Notes under the pieces: model-generated
The model's input: only the letters and a program-made list of their open reading frames with translations
What the model was told of the DNA's origin: nothing
Databases searched by the model: none
Source of the DNA: Rhodocyclaceae bacterium
GTDB taxonomy: Bacteria > Pseudomonadota > Gammaproteobacteria > Burkholderiales > Rhodocyclaceae
Direction: 5' to 3'
Assembly (NCBI GenBank): GCA_018262875.1
Contig: JADFDL010000005.1
Span: forward strand, 1-23,230
DNA: 23,230 bases
Part shown: positions 8,846-16,522 of the stretch, piece after piece
Layout: each line of letters opens with the position of its first letter
Numbering within the stretch: the first letter of the stretch is position 1
Program-made: the position numbers and the translations under genes

Positions 8846-8869
8846 CGAGCGGCGCTGCGGCGCCGCTCG
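8846..8869 (+). other. Intercistronic hairpin between dctP and dctQ
   Basis: CGAGCGGCGC-TGCG-GCGCCGCTCG is a perfect 10-bp GC-rich stem with a tetraloop. It starts 10 bases after the dctP stop and ends before the dctQ ribosome-binding site. Only a short T-rich stretch (GTTTCTT) follows, so it is more likely an mRNA-stabilising or partially attenuating element than a full terminator. The function is inferred. Confidence 0.75.
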
Positions 8870-8875
8870 TTTCTT

Positions 8876-8880
8876 GGAGA
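8876..8880 (+). promoter_or_regulatory. Ribosome-binding site deciding the dctQ start
   Basis: GGAGA abuts the ATG at 8881 directly but is six bases from the next in-frame ATG at 8887. The spacing favours 8887 as the true start. Confidence 0.6.
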
Positions 8881-8886
8881 ATGGAC

Positions 8887-9567
8887 ATGATGAAGGCACT
8901 CGATCACCTGGAGGAATGGCTGATCACCTTCCTCATGGGGACGGCGACGATGATCATCTTTGCTGCCGTGATGCATCGCTACGCCTCCGGCTTCGCGGTG
9001 CCCGGCGTGCAGGACTGGCTGCTGAGCCTGAATTTCGGCTGGGCGCAGGAGCTGTGCATCATCATGTTCGTCTGGATGGCCAAGTTCGGCGCCGCCTACG
9101 GCGTGCGCACTGGCATCCACGTTGGCGTCGATGTGCTCATCAACCGCCTGCAGGACAGAAACCGCGCCAGGTTCATCGTCTTCGGCCTGCTGGCCGGGGC
9201 AACCTTCACGGGCATCGTCGGCACGCTGGGGGCGACCTTCGTCTGGGAGAACGGCGCGCATTACGCGATCTTCAATTTCTTTGGCCTGAATACGGGCGAT
9301 CTGCCGGAAGGGCCGACCACGCCCGACCTCGAATGGCCGACCTGGGTCGTCTACTCGGCGGTGCCGTTCGGCTCCTACCTGATGTGCTTCCGCTTCCTGC
9401 AGGTGACTGTCGGCTTCCTGCGCACGGGCGACCTGCCGCACCACGACCACGGCCATGTCGACGGGATCGAGGAGCAGCCGCTCAGCGCACCCGGCAACGA
9501 GGACAAGGTTTTCCGCATGAATGACGACCTGCATCCGCGCGAGACGGATGAGGAGGAACGGAAATGA
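8887..9567 (+). CDS. dctQ: TRAP transporter small membrane subunit DctQ
   Basis: A 226-residue protein with about four membrane helices, the small permease subunit that pairs with DctM. Typical features are WAQELCIIMFVWMAKFGAAYG (an E-L-x6-W motif) and the following RTGIHVGVDVLI. It is somewhat long for the family. An insertion between helices 3 and 4 contains WENGAHYAIFNF and a Pro/acidic loop. The C-terminal tail of about 45 residues is hydrophilic and begins HHDHGHVDG, with many Asp/Glu. The start at 8887 follows the ribosome-binding-site spacing; 8881 would add two residues. The stop overlaps the dctM start by four bases (ATGA). Confidence 0.94.
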   Translation: MMKALDHLEEWLITFLMGTATMIIFAAVMHRYASGFAVPGVQDWLLSLNFGWAQELCIIMFVWMAKFGAAYGVRTGIHVGVDVLINRLQDRNRARFIVFGLLAGATFTGIVGTLGATFVWENGAHYAIFNFFGLNTGDLPEGPTTPDLEWPTWVVYSAVPFGSYLMCFRFLQVTVGFLRTGDLPHHDHGHVDGIEEQPLSAPGNEDKVFRMNDDLHPRETDEEERK

Positions 9568-10856
9568 ACACCTTTGTCATCTTCACCCTGCTGGTCGTGC
9601 TGATGCTGACCGGCATGCCGATCTCGATCTCGCTCGGCCTGACGGTGCTCTCATTCCTCTTCTTCCTGACGCAGGTGCCGATCGAGTCGGTGGCGCTGAA
9701 ATTGTTTACCGGCATCGAGAAGTTCGAGATCATGGCCATCCCGTTCTTCATCCTGGCCGGGAACTTCTTGACCCACGGTGGTGTGGCGAAGCGCATGATC
9801 CGCTTCGCCACCTCGATGGTCGGCCATTTCCACGGCGGCCTCGGACTGGGTGGCGTGCTGGCTTGCGCCCTGTTCGCCGCGGTGTCCGGCTCCAGCCCGG
9901 CGACGGTGGTGGCGATCGGCTCGATCCTGTTGCCGGCCATGGTCAAGGCCGGCTTTCCGAACCGCTTCGGCGCCGGGGTCATCACCACCTCGGGGGCGCT
10001 CGGCATCCTCATCCCGCCCTCGATCGTGATGGTGATGTATTCGGTGTCGACCAACACCTCGGTTGGCGCGTTGTTCATGGCCGGCGTCATCCCCGGAATC
10101 ATGCTGGCGCTCATGCTCGGCATGACCACCTGGTATCGGGCCCGCAGCAACAACTATCCGCGCATGCCGAAGGCGAGCTGGGCCGAGCGGCTCAAGGCCT
10201 TGCGGGAATCGATCTGGGGATTGCTGCTGATCATTATCGTCATGGGCGGCATTTATACGGGAATGTTCACGCCGACCGAGGCAGCGGCGATGAGCGCGGT
10301 GTGGGCCTTTATCTGCGCGGTGTTCATCTACAAGGACCTCGGCATCAAGGACGTGCCCCGCGTGCTGCTCTCCTCGGCCAACATGAGCGCGATGCTGCTC
10401 TACATCATCACCAATGCGGTGTTGTTCTCCTTCCTCATGACCCACGAGAACATCCCGCAGGCGATGGCCGACGCCATGATCGGCACCGGGGTCGGCGTCA
10501 TCGGCTTCCTGCTGATCGCCAACATCCTGCTGCTGGCCGCCGGCAACTTCATGGAACCGTCTTCCATCGTGCTGATCCTGGCGCCGATTCTGTTCCCGAT
10601 CGCCGTCAAGCTGGGCATCGATCCGGTGCACTTCGGCATCCTGATGGTGGTGAACATGGAGGTCGGCATGTGCCACCCGCCGGTCGGGCTCAACCTCTAC
10701 GTCGCCTCGGGCATCACCAAGATGGGTATTACCGAACTGACCATCGCCACCTGGCCGTGGCTGCTCACCATGCTGGTGTTCCTGGTGGTCGTCACCTACT
10801 GGCCGCCGCTGTCGCTGTGGCTGCCGCGGCAACTTGGCATGATTGCAGGCGGGTAA
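9564..10856 (+). CDS. dctM: TRAP transporter large membrane subunit DctM
   Basis: A 430-residue polytopic inner-membrane protein with about 12 helices, the ion-coupled transport subunit of the TRAP system. Recognisable DctM landmarks are FFILAGNFLTHGGVAKRMIRF near residues 60-80, ALFAAVSGSSPATVVAIGSI, and GVITTSGALGILIPPSI. Later come TPTEAAAMSAVWAF and MCHPPVGLNLYVASGI near the end. Length and motif order are standard. It is translationally coupled to dctQ and closed by a terminator 20 bases after its stop, so dctPQM forms one operon. Confidence 0.96.
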   Translation: MNTFVIFTLLVVLMLTGMPISISLGLTVLSFLFFLTQVPIESVALKLFTGIEKFEIMAIPFFILAGNFLTHGGVAKRMIRFATSMVGHFHGGLGLGGVLACALFAAVSGSSPATVVAIGSILLPAMVKAGFPNRFGAGVITTSGALGILIPPSIVMVMYSVSTNTSVGALFMAGVIPGIMLALMLGMTTWYRARSNNYPRMPKASWAERLKALRESIWGLLLIIIVMGGIYTGMFTPTEAAAMSAVWAFICAVFIYKDLGIKDVPRVLLSSANMSAMLLYIITNAVLFSFLMTHENIPQAMADAMIGTGVGVIGFLLIANILLLAAGNFMEPSSIVLILAPILFPIAVKLGIDPVHFGILMVVNMEVGMCHPPVGLNLYVASGITKMGITELTIATWPWLLTMLVFLVVVTYWPPLSLWLPRQLGMIAGG

Positions 10857-10876
10857 CGGGGCCATCCGGAAACCGG

Positions 10877-10901
10877 GCCCGGCTCCGGCCGGGCTTTTTT
10901 T
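10877..10901 (+). terminator. Rho-independent terminator after dctM
   Basis: The perfect 7-bp stem GCCCGGC-TCCG-GCCGGGC (10877-10894) is followed by seven T residues (10895-10901). It ends the dctPQM operon and stands only 17 bases ahead of the next gene's ATG. Confidence 0.92.
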
Positions 10902-10918
10902 CAGTTAAGCTTGACGCC

Positions 10919-11659
10919 ATGCTAGAAACTGCCCTCGAGCCTGCATTCTGGGTCTCCGTCCTGCAGATCATCGCCATCGACATCCTGCTCGGCGGCGACA
11001 ACGCTATCGTGATCGCATTGGCCTGCCGGCGCCTGCCGGAAGAACAGCGAAAGAAGGGCATCTTCTGGGGTGTGGTCGGCGCCATCGTACTCCGTGTGGC
11101 ACTGATTTTCTTTGCCCTGCAGTTGCTCGCCATTCCTTTCCTGAAAATCGTCGGCGGCGCATTGCTTTTGTGGATCGGCATCAAGCTCCTGCAGCCCGAA
11201 GACGATGAAGCACACGGAAAGATCGAAGGCAGCACCCATCTATGGGGCGCGATCCGCACCATCATCATTGCCGATGCGGTGATGAGCCTGGACAACGTGA
11301 TTGCCGTGGCTGCCGCGGCCAAGGGCGATCTTTCGCTGGTGATATTCGGCATTCTCGTTAGCATTCCCATAGTCGTCTGGGGCAGCAAGTTCGTGCTCAA
11401 GCTGATGGACCGTCTGCCGATCGTGATTACCTTCGGCGGGGCGCTGCTCGGCTGGATTGCCGGCGACATGCTGCTCGGTGACGCGGTGGTGAAGCCCTAT
11501 CTCGAAGGCCAGCCGGGCTGGTTGAAATATGCGGCCTCGACCGCCGGCGCCCTGCTGGTGGTGGCGATCGGTATATGGCTGGCGAAGCGTGCACCGCGGC
11601 CCCGGCTGCCGGTCGAGGTGGTGGCGAGCGGAGCGCAAGGAGACAGGGAACATGAGTGA
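10919..11659 (+). CDS. TerC-family integral membrane protein (YjbE type)
   Basis: A 246-residue membrane protein with about seven helices. The paired acidic signatures of the family are both visible: IDILLGGDNA (Asp21, Asp27) in the first helix and IIADAVMSLDN midway. Family members include Alx/MeeF-type proteins, several of which export manganese; whether this one does is inference. The start at 10919 gives the usual short N-terminus before helix 1. The terminator of dctM lies just upstream, leaving no obvious room for a promoter. The 3' end overlaps the UspA gene by eight bases, suggesting co-translation. The last 30 or so residues are hydrophilic and Arg-rich. Confidence 0.93.
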   Translation: MLETALEPAFWVSVLQIIAIDILLGGDNAIVIALACRRLPEEQRKKGIFWGVVGAIVLRVALIFFALQLLAIPFLKIVGGALLLWIGIKLLQPEDDEAHGKIEGSTHLWGAIRTIIIADAVMSLDNVIAVAAAAKGDLSLVIFGILVSIPIVVWGSKFVLKLMDRLPIVITFGGALLGWIAGDMLLGDAVVKPYLEGQPGWLKYAASTAGALLVVAIGIWLAKRAPRPRLPVEVVASGAQGDREHE

Positions 11660-12101
11660 CGTCAAGCAGCAGGATAGGGTGAAGGTGCTGGTACCGGTGG
11701 ATGGCTCGGCGAACTCGGATCGCGTCATCGATCATCTGCTAAATGAACTGGCGGGCGGTGCCGCGCTGGAACTGATTCTGCTTAACGTGCAGATCCCGGT
11801 CGGTTCGGGTCACGCGCGCATGTTCGTATCCGCCGACGATGTCGAGGCCTACCACCGCGAAGAAGGATTGCAGACACTGATATCGGCTCGGGAAAAACTC
11901 GATGCGGCAGGCGTGAAATACCACTGGCACGTGGCGGTGGGTCATATCGCCAACACCATCATCCGCTTCGCGCAGGAACAAGACGCCGGCCGCATCGTCA
12001 TGGGCACGCACGGCCGCACTGCGCTGACCCATTTGCTGCTCGGTTCGGTGGCGAGCGACGTATCGCGCAACGCGGGGATTCCCGTCACGCTGATCAAGTA
12101 G
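11652..12101 (+). CDS. Universal stress protein (UspA family)
   Basis: A 149-residue single-domain cytoplasmic UspA protein. The nucleotide-binding pattern is intact: VPVDGS near the N-terminus (residues 14-19) and the phosphate loop Gly118-x2-Gly121-x9-Gly131-Ser132 (GTHGRTALTHLLLGS). It is therefore probably of the ATP-binding type. The start at 11652 has AAGGAGA (11637-11643) eight bases before it and overlaps the TerC gene by eight bases, so the two are likely one transcript. Members are linked to stress survival; the specific role here is unknown. It ends 38 bases from the convergent FecR-like gene. Confidence 0.95.
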   Translation: MSDVKQQDRVKVLVPVDGSANSDRVIDHLLNELAGGAALELILLNVQIPVGSGHARMFVSADDVEAYHREEGLQTLISAREKLDAAGVKYHWHVAVGHIANTIIRFAQEQDAGRIVMGTHGRTALTHLLLGSVASDVSRNAGIPVTLIK

Positions 12102-12133
12102 CCTATTCTCTGGCTGCTGTGCTTGGGTATGGC

Positions 12134-12151
12134 CAGGAGTCAGCGCTCCTG
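12134..12151. other. Small inverted repeat between convergent genes
   Basis: CAGGAG-TCAGCG-CTCCTG is a 6-bp inverted repeat across the stop of the minus-strand FecR-like gene, shortly after the uspA stop. It lacks a T tract on either side. It could weakly help end transcription in both directions, but it is not a standard terminator. Confidence 0.25.
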
Positions 12152-13924
12152 AGGCCCCGGTTTCGGTCTTGGTTGTTCCCTGAATCCGGCTTCTCTTGGT
12201 TTGAGAGGTGCGCTATCCCGCAGTCTGTGATCCGAGTGAGGGCCGCGATGGGGCGCGGCTTCTACAGGCGCCGCCGGCTTTTGCGCTACAGGAAAGGATA
12301 CGGCAGCAGGCGCCTGCGATGACATCGGTTTGGGCTCTGCGCGACGGGGAGACGGCAGCGAAGATTCCTGGATTCCTTGCGGCCGATTGATTGGAGCAGA
12401 ATCTGCGGATCGTGACAGGGGCGTCGTCGAACGGGCCGTCGGCGGCACAGTTTCGGCGGCAGGTTGTGCCGGTGCAATCCGGACAAGGGGAGGAGTCGCA
12501 GCGAATTGGCTGCGATGAAGCGACCGGGATGGGTGATCGCCTACGCTGCGGTTGTGGTCGACGCGCCTCTGCGGTGGAGAGGGAGTTTTCTCTGAAGGCA
12601 ATCCGGTGCTGTCCTGCGGGGTTGCAACTGCCCCAATCATTGCTTTGTCGTAGGGTGGCGCTGACCGCGGCCGATGCACGGCAACAGGTATCGTGGCGAG
12701 CGCCCGCTTGTCCTGAAGGGTGGTCGATCGGGCGACGGGAGCACCGGACATGACCGCTTTTCCCGGCACGACGGTCATCGCCTCATGGCGGCCACGATGG
12801 ATATGGCGATCATGTCCCTGCGGCAATGTCACGCTGACGATCCTGGAGACGTCGGTGACATGGGTTACGTTGATATTGCGCACATGGCGAAGGCTGGATC
12901 TGTAATGCGGATAGTAGATTTCCCGCGGACCGAGCGGGAACCAGCCGACCGCCGGTGCCGAGCCAAAGGAGGCAGACGCATTCCAGCCCGGTTGGCCAAG
13001 CCAGACGATCAGCGCGGGAGCGTAGGCCGGTCTGGCCATGTAGGCTCCTGGTATCCAGGCCCAGTTGTTGCCGATGAGTGCCCAGCGGCCGTAGTGGAAT
13101 GGGGCGAAGCCCCAGGGTGCGTGGTCGATCCAGGTCCAGCCCCAGGGGGAAACCCAGGCCCAGCGACCCTGGCGATAGGGCGCCCAACCGAGTGGCATGC
13201 CTTGGGGGAACCACGCCGGACCGTATTCGGATGTCTCTTGCCAGCTACCGTGGCGCTCGAGGTCTTCATGGCCGGTCATCTCCGGCGATATGTATCGGGT
13301 TTCGCCGCGGACGGCCAATTGTTCGCGGGCGAGTTCCCATTGACTGAAGGTGTCGCGTTCCGCTTGCCCGAGGAGGTAGTTGCGATCGGCTCCTTCGAGC
13401 AAGAAGACGCGATCGCCGGCGCGTACCGTAAGTCCAAAATCCTCGATGTGTGCCGTGCCCTGATAGGCAGAAAACGCGGCTGTTCCTCCCGCAACGTCGG
13501 CCCGATAGCGACCCGGCGCATGGATCCTCAACCGTCCCTGCGGTGTGTCCAGCGTCATCTCGGCGGCGTGTTCCGGGCTCTGGATGCGCAAAACGACACT
13601 GCCGCGGTTCAGCCGTAACCAGATCCGCTCGTCGCTGAGTTCGACAAATTCCAAGGAAGATCCACCGTCGATGCGCAGGGCAGTGGAACCGATTCGCGCC
13701 TCGGTGCGCGACGCGCTCGCCGTTTCGATCAGGGCGCCCGTGGTCAGCGGCCAATTGAGCGCTGTTACCCCGACGGCCACGGCATCGCCGATGCGCAGAT
13801 GAGTACCTTCGTTTGCCAGACTGATCCGGCCGACCCTTCCGGGCGGATCGGTTTCCGCGGCAAGCAGGGGCGCGACGGCGACCAACGCGATGCTGAGGCA
13901 CAGGTGACGCCAGTATCCGGACAT
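12140..13924 (-). CDS. Secreted FecR-domain / Trp-rich (DUF6600-like) protein
   Basis: A 594-residue protein of unknown function. A Sec signal peptide (residues 1-23, ending LLAA) points to the periplasm or outside. Residues about 35-175 look like a FecR-type beta domain (RISLANEGTHLRIGDAV, LRIDGGSSLEFVEL, LDTPQGRLRIHAPGRYRADV). Residues about 225-345 are an unusual Trp-rich block: WFPQGMPLGWAPYRQGRW, WVSPWGWTWIDHAPWGFAPF and YGRWALIGNNWAWIPGAY. These match the DUF6600 style of repeated WxPxGWxPYxxGRW units. The remaining 240 or so residues are Pro/Arg/Ser-rich and probably disordered. The ATG at 13924 is chosen over upstream ones because AAGGA stands six bases before it and the signal peptide starts there. 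No sigma/anti-sigma partner is adjacent, so an iron-signalling role is not supported. Confidence 0.85.
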   Translation of the reverse strand: MSGYWRHLCLSIALVAVAPLLAAETDPPGRVGRISLANEGTHLRIGDAVAVGVTALNWPLTTGALIETASASRTEARIGSTALRIDGGSSLEFVELSDERIWLRLNRGSVVLRIQSPEHAAEMTLDTPQGRLRIHAPGRYRADVAGGTAAFSAYQGTAHIEDFGLTVRAGDRVFLLEGADRNYLLGQAERDTFSQWELAREQLAVRGETRYISPEMTGHEDLERHGSWQETSEYGPAWFPQGMPLGWAPYRQGRWAWVSPWGWTWIDHAPWGFAPFHYGRWALIGNNWAWIPGAYMARPAYAPALIVWLGQPGWNASASFGSAPAVGWFPLGPREIYYPHYRSSLRHVRNINVTHVTDVSRIVSVTLPQGHDRHIHRGRHEAMTVVPGKAVMSGAPVARSTTLQDKRALATIPVAVHRPRSAPPYDKAMIGAVATPQDSTGLPSEKTPSPPQRRVDHNRSVGDHPSRSLHRSQFAATPPLVRIAPAQPAAETVPPTARSTTPLSRSADSAPINRPQGIQESSLPSPRRAEPKPMSSQAPAAVSFPVAQKPAAPVEAAPHRGPHSDHRLRDSAPLKPREAGFREQPRPKPGPQER

Positions 13925-14156
13925 ATCGATTCCTTGGGGCAAGCACAGGCTTGCAGTACCCAACGGGTGGCTAAGCTGTGCGATGACCGATGAAACACTT
14001 TGTTGCAATACCTCCGGGAGAGGCGCACTCGCTACCGGCTTGGGCATGCAATGCAATGCGGATGCTGGTGGGACAGTCCTGTTTTTCCTGTTAAAATAAA
14101 GCGTTAAACGCGATTTGCAGTGCCTTTTTTCAACTCTTTGATTTTGGAGTATTTAG
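13925..14156. promoter_or_regulatory. Divergent intergenic region with candidate ndk promoter
   Basis: These 232 bases lie between the leftward FecR-like gene and the rightward ndk cluster. A candidate sigma-70 promoter for ndk is GGGACA (14070-14075), a 16-base spacer and TAAAAT (14092-14097). Just after it is an 11-base palindrome GCGTT-A-AACGC (14101-14111), where transcription might begin. GGAG at 14146-14149 is the ndk ribosome-binding site. A tiny ATGCA tandem repeat (14046-14058) lies upstream. This promoter may drive the whole ndk-der cluster. Confidence 0.45.
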
Positions 14157-14582
14157 ATGGCTGTTGAACGTACCCTGTCGATCATCAAACCCGATGCCGT
14201 GGCCAAAAGCGTAATCGGCAAGATTTACTCCCGCTTCGAGACCAACGGCCTGACCGTGGTGGCGGCCAAGATGAAGCACCTGTCGCGCCAGGAGGCCGAG
14301 GGCTTTTACGCGGTGCATCGCGAGCGCCCCTTCTTCAAGGATCTGGTCGAGTTCATGATTTCCGGTCCGGTGATGATCCAGGCACTGCAGGGCGAGGGCG
14401 CCATTGCCAAGAACCGCGAGCTGATGGGCGCCACCGACCCGAAGAAAGCCGCGCCGGGAACCATCCGCGCCGATTTTGCCCAAAGCATTGACGCCAATGC
14501 CGTGCACGGCTCCGACGCGCCCGAAACGGCGGCCGTCGAGATCGCCTATTTCTTCCCGACGATGGAAGTCTATTCGCGCTAA
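14157..14582 (+). CDS. ndk: Nucleoside diphosphate kinase
   Basis: A 141-residue Ndk of exactly the usual size. It moves the terminal phosphate of ATP to other nucleoside diphosphates through a phospho-histidine. The catalytic His117 is in NAVHGSD (114-120). Other hallmarks are [12 protein letters not shown] at the N-terminus, the RPFF loop (57-60) and [17 protein letters not shown] seven bases before the ATG supports the start. It is the first gene of the ndk-to-der cluster, and rlmN starts directly after its stop codon with no gap. Confidence 0.98.
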   Translation: MAVERTLSIIKPDAVAKSVIGKIYSRFETNGLTVVAAKMKHLSRQEAEGFYAVHRERPFFKDLVEFMISGPVMIQALQGEGAIAKNRELMGATDPKKAAPGTIRADFAQSIDANAVHGSDAPETAAVEIAYFFPTMEVYSR

Positions 14583-15725
14583 ATGAAGCAGAACCTTCTC
14601 GATTTCGATGCTGCCGGCCTGACGGCCTGGTTCGCCGGGATGGGCGAGAAGCCCTTCCGTGCGAAACAGGTGCTGCGTTGGCTGCATCAGTTCGGGGAAG
14701 ATGATTTCGAGCAGATGAGCGATGTCGCCAGGAGCCTGCGCGGCTGCCTCGCCGAGTTGGCCGAGGTGCGCGTGCCGCAGGTGCTGCGCGACGCGACTGC
14801 CGCGGACGGCACGCGCAAGTGGCTGCTGGATGTCGGCAACGGCAATGCCGTCGAGTGCGTCTTCATTCCGGAAGAGAATCGAGGAACCTTGTGCATCTCA
14901 ACCCAGGCGGGCTGCGCGCTCGATTGCGCCTTTTGTTCGACGGGCAAGCAGGGCTTCAACCGCAACCTGATGACGGGCGAGGTCATCGGCCAACTCTGGC
15001 GGGCCAAGAAGGCCCTGGGCGATTTTCGCGGTGCCGGAGGCGGGGCAGCCGATCGCCGTACTGCGGAGACTGACTTATCCGCGGACCGCATCATCAGCAA
15101 TGTCGTGCTGATGGGCATGGGCGAGCCGCTGGCCAATTTCGAGAACGTCGTCACTGCCTTGCACCTGATGCTCGACGACAACGCTTACGGTCTGTCGCGG
15201 CGGCGCGTGACAGTGTCCACGTCCGGCATCCTGCCGGCCATGGACCGGCTGCGCGACGAATGCCCGGTGTCGCTGGCGGTCTCATTGCATGCGCCGAACG
15301 ATGCGCTGCGCGACAGGCTGGTGCCGATCAACCGGAAGTATCCCCTGGCCGAACTGATGGCGGCCTGCCGGCGCTACCTGGAAAAATCGCCGCGCGATTT
15401 CATTACATTCGAATACGTCCTGCTGGATGGCGTAAACGATTCCGAAGAGCATGCCCGCGAGCTGATCCGGCTCGTGCGGGATGTGCCGTGCAAGTTCAAC
15501 CTGATTCCCTTCAACCCCTTTCCGGCTTCCGGGTTCAAGCGTTCGCCCGCCTTGCGGGTGCGCCGCTTCGCCGAGATACTGATGCAGGCTCGCATCATTA
15601 CAACGACGCGCAAGACCCGTGGGGAAGACATCGACGCCGCCTGCGGCCAGCTGGCCGGGCAGGTGCGCGATCGAACGCAGCGCCGGGAAAAACGCACCAT
15701 CACCATTGCGGAGGCAGCATCGTGA
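14583..15725 (+). CDS. rlmN: Dual-specificity 23S rRNA (A2503) / tRNA (A37) C2-methyltransferase
   Basis: A 380-residue radical-SAM enzyme that methylates C2 of A2503 in 23S rRNA and of A37 in some tRNAs. The [4Fe-4S] cluster motif CxxxCxxC is at Cys111, Cys115 and Cys118 ([15 protein letters not shown]). The GMGEP motif follows at about 178-182, and the C-terminal methyl-carrying Cys lies in DIDAACGQL. Between [10 protein letters not shown] and the [12 protein letters not shown] strand lies an extra Gly/Ala/Arg-rich loop (about 148-168), some 15 residues longer than I recall for E. coli RlmN. It starts directly after the ndk stop and overlaps pilW in a GTGA. Confidence 0.97.
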   Translation: MKQNLLDFDAAGLTAWFAGMGEKPFRAKQVLRWLHQFGEDDFEQMSDVARSLRGCLAELAEVRVPQVLRDATAADGTRKWLLDVGNGNAVECVFIPEENRGTLCISTQAGCALDCAFCSTGKQGFNRNLMTGEVIGQLWRAKKALGDFRGAGGGAADRRTAETDLSADRIISNVVLMGMGEPLANFENVVTALHLMLDDNAYGLSRRRVTVSTSGILPAMDRLRDECPVSLAVSLHAPNDALRDRLVPINRKYPLAELMAACRRYLEKSPRDFITFEYVLLDGVNDSEEHARELIRLVRDVPCKFNLIPFNPFPASGFKRSPALRVRRFAEILMQARIITTTRKTRGEDIDAACGQLAGQVRDRTQRREKRTITIAEAAS

Positions 15726-16522
15726 GACGAGCCATACCGATTTTTTTCGCCGCATTCTTCGCCGGTTGCGCAGGAACAAATACCGGCTCCGGCTCGGGCC
15801 CCAGCCCCAGCCTGTCGTCCGCGCCGGTGTCCGAGCAGGCCACGACCGGAATGGCGGAGAAGAGCGCCAAGACGCACACCGAACTGGGATCCTTGTATCT
15901 GGAATCGGGCAATCTGGCGATTGCCCTGGATGAGGCGCGCCTCGCCGCTGCCATCGATCCCGGGTATGCCCCGGCCCTCAACCTGCTGGGGCTCGTGCAT
16001 CTCATGTTGAAAGAAACGCCCCAGGCCAGGGCCGCCTTTGAGCGGGCTATCCAGTTGGCGCCCGGCGACCCGCAAATCGCCAACGACTATGGCTGGTTTC
16101 TCTGCCAGAGCGGGCGGGAGCAGGAGGCATTGAAATATTTTGAAGCGTCGTCGCGAAACCCCCTCTACAAGACACCGACCCGCCCCTATACCAACGCCGG
16201 GCTGTGCTATCTGCGGATCAAGGATGACAAGAGCGCCGAGGAAAACTTCCAGCGCGCCGTCATTGTTGATGGCTCGAACGCCCAGGCGATTTACCACCTG
16301 TCCAGCCTTGCCTATAAGCGAGGGGACTATTTCAACGCCAAGAAATACCTTGGCGAATTGCATCGCCTGATGGAACCCAACGCAGAATCGCTCTGGCTGG
16401 GCGTGCGCATCGAACGCAAGATCGGCGACCGCCAGGCCGAGGCGAGCTATTCGTCCCAGTTGCGGCGCAAATTCGCCGGCTCGCCCGAACATCAGGCCAT
16501 GCAGCAAGGGAAATTTGAGTGA
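15722..16522 (+). CDS. pilW: Type IV pilus biogenesis/stability lipoprotein PilW (PilF)
   Basis: A 266-residue outer-membrane lipoprotein that pilots and stabilises the PilQ secretin for type IV pili. From the GTG at 15722 the product begins [16 protein letters not shown]. The lipobox FAGC puts the lipidated Cys at 16, and a Gly/Ser/Pro linker follows. About six TPR-like helical repeats follow, for example [20 protein letters not shown] and [25 protein letters not shown] about seven bases ahead and the GTGA overlap with the rlmN stop fix the unusual start, although the frame is open well upstream inside rlmN. Position between rlmN and rodZ is the conserved one. Confidence 0.94.
   Translation: MRRAIPIFFAAFFAGCAGTNTGSGSGPSPSLSSAPVSEQATTGMAEKSAKTHTELGSLYLESGNLAIALDEARLAAAIDPGYAPALNLLGLVHLMLKETPQARAAFERAIQLAPGDPQIANDYGWFLCQSGREQEALKYFEASSRNPLYKTPTRPYTNAGLCYLRIKDDKSAEENFQRAVIVDGSNAQAIYHLSSLAYKRGDYFNAKKYLGELHRLMEPNAESLWLGVRIERKIGDRQAEASYSSQLRRKFAGSPEHQAMQQGKFE

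Noticed and set aside
7810..9534. 574-codon minus-strand open frame across dctP and dctQ
   Set aside because: It spans two well-identified genes and the gap between them. The translation is His/Gln/Leu-rich with no fold-like pattern, typical of the complement of high-GC codons.
9651..10865. 404-codon minus-strand open frame opposite dctM
   Set aside because: It is an antisense shadow rich in His/Asp/Gln, and dctM on the plus strand is unmistakable.
12674..13618. 314-codon plus-strand open frame opposite the FecR-like gene
   Set aside because: The minus-strand gene has a signal peptide, ribosome site and recognisable domains. The plus-strand product shows no motif and is an antisense shadow of GC-rich coding DNA.
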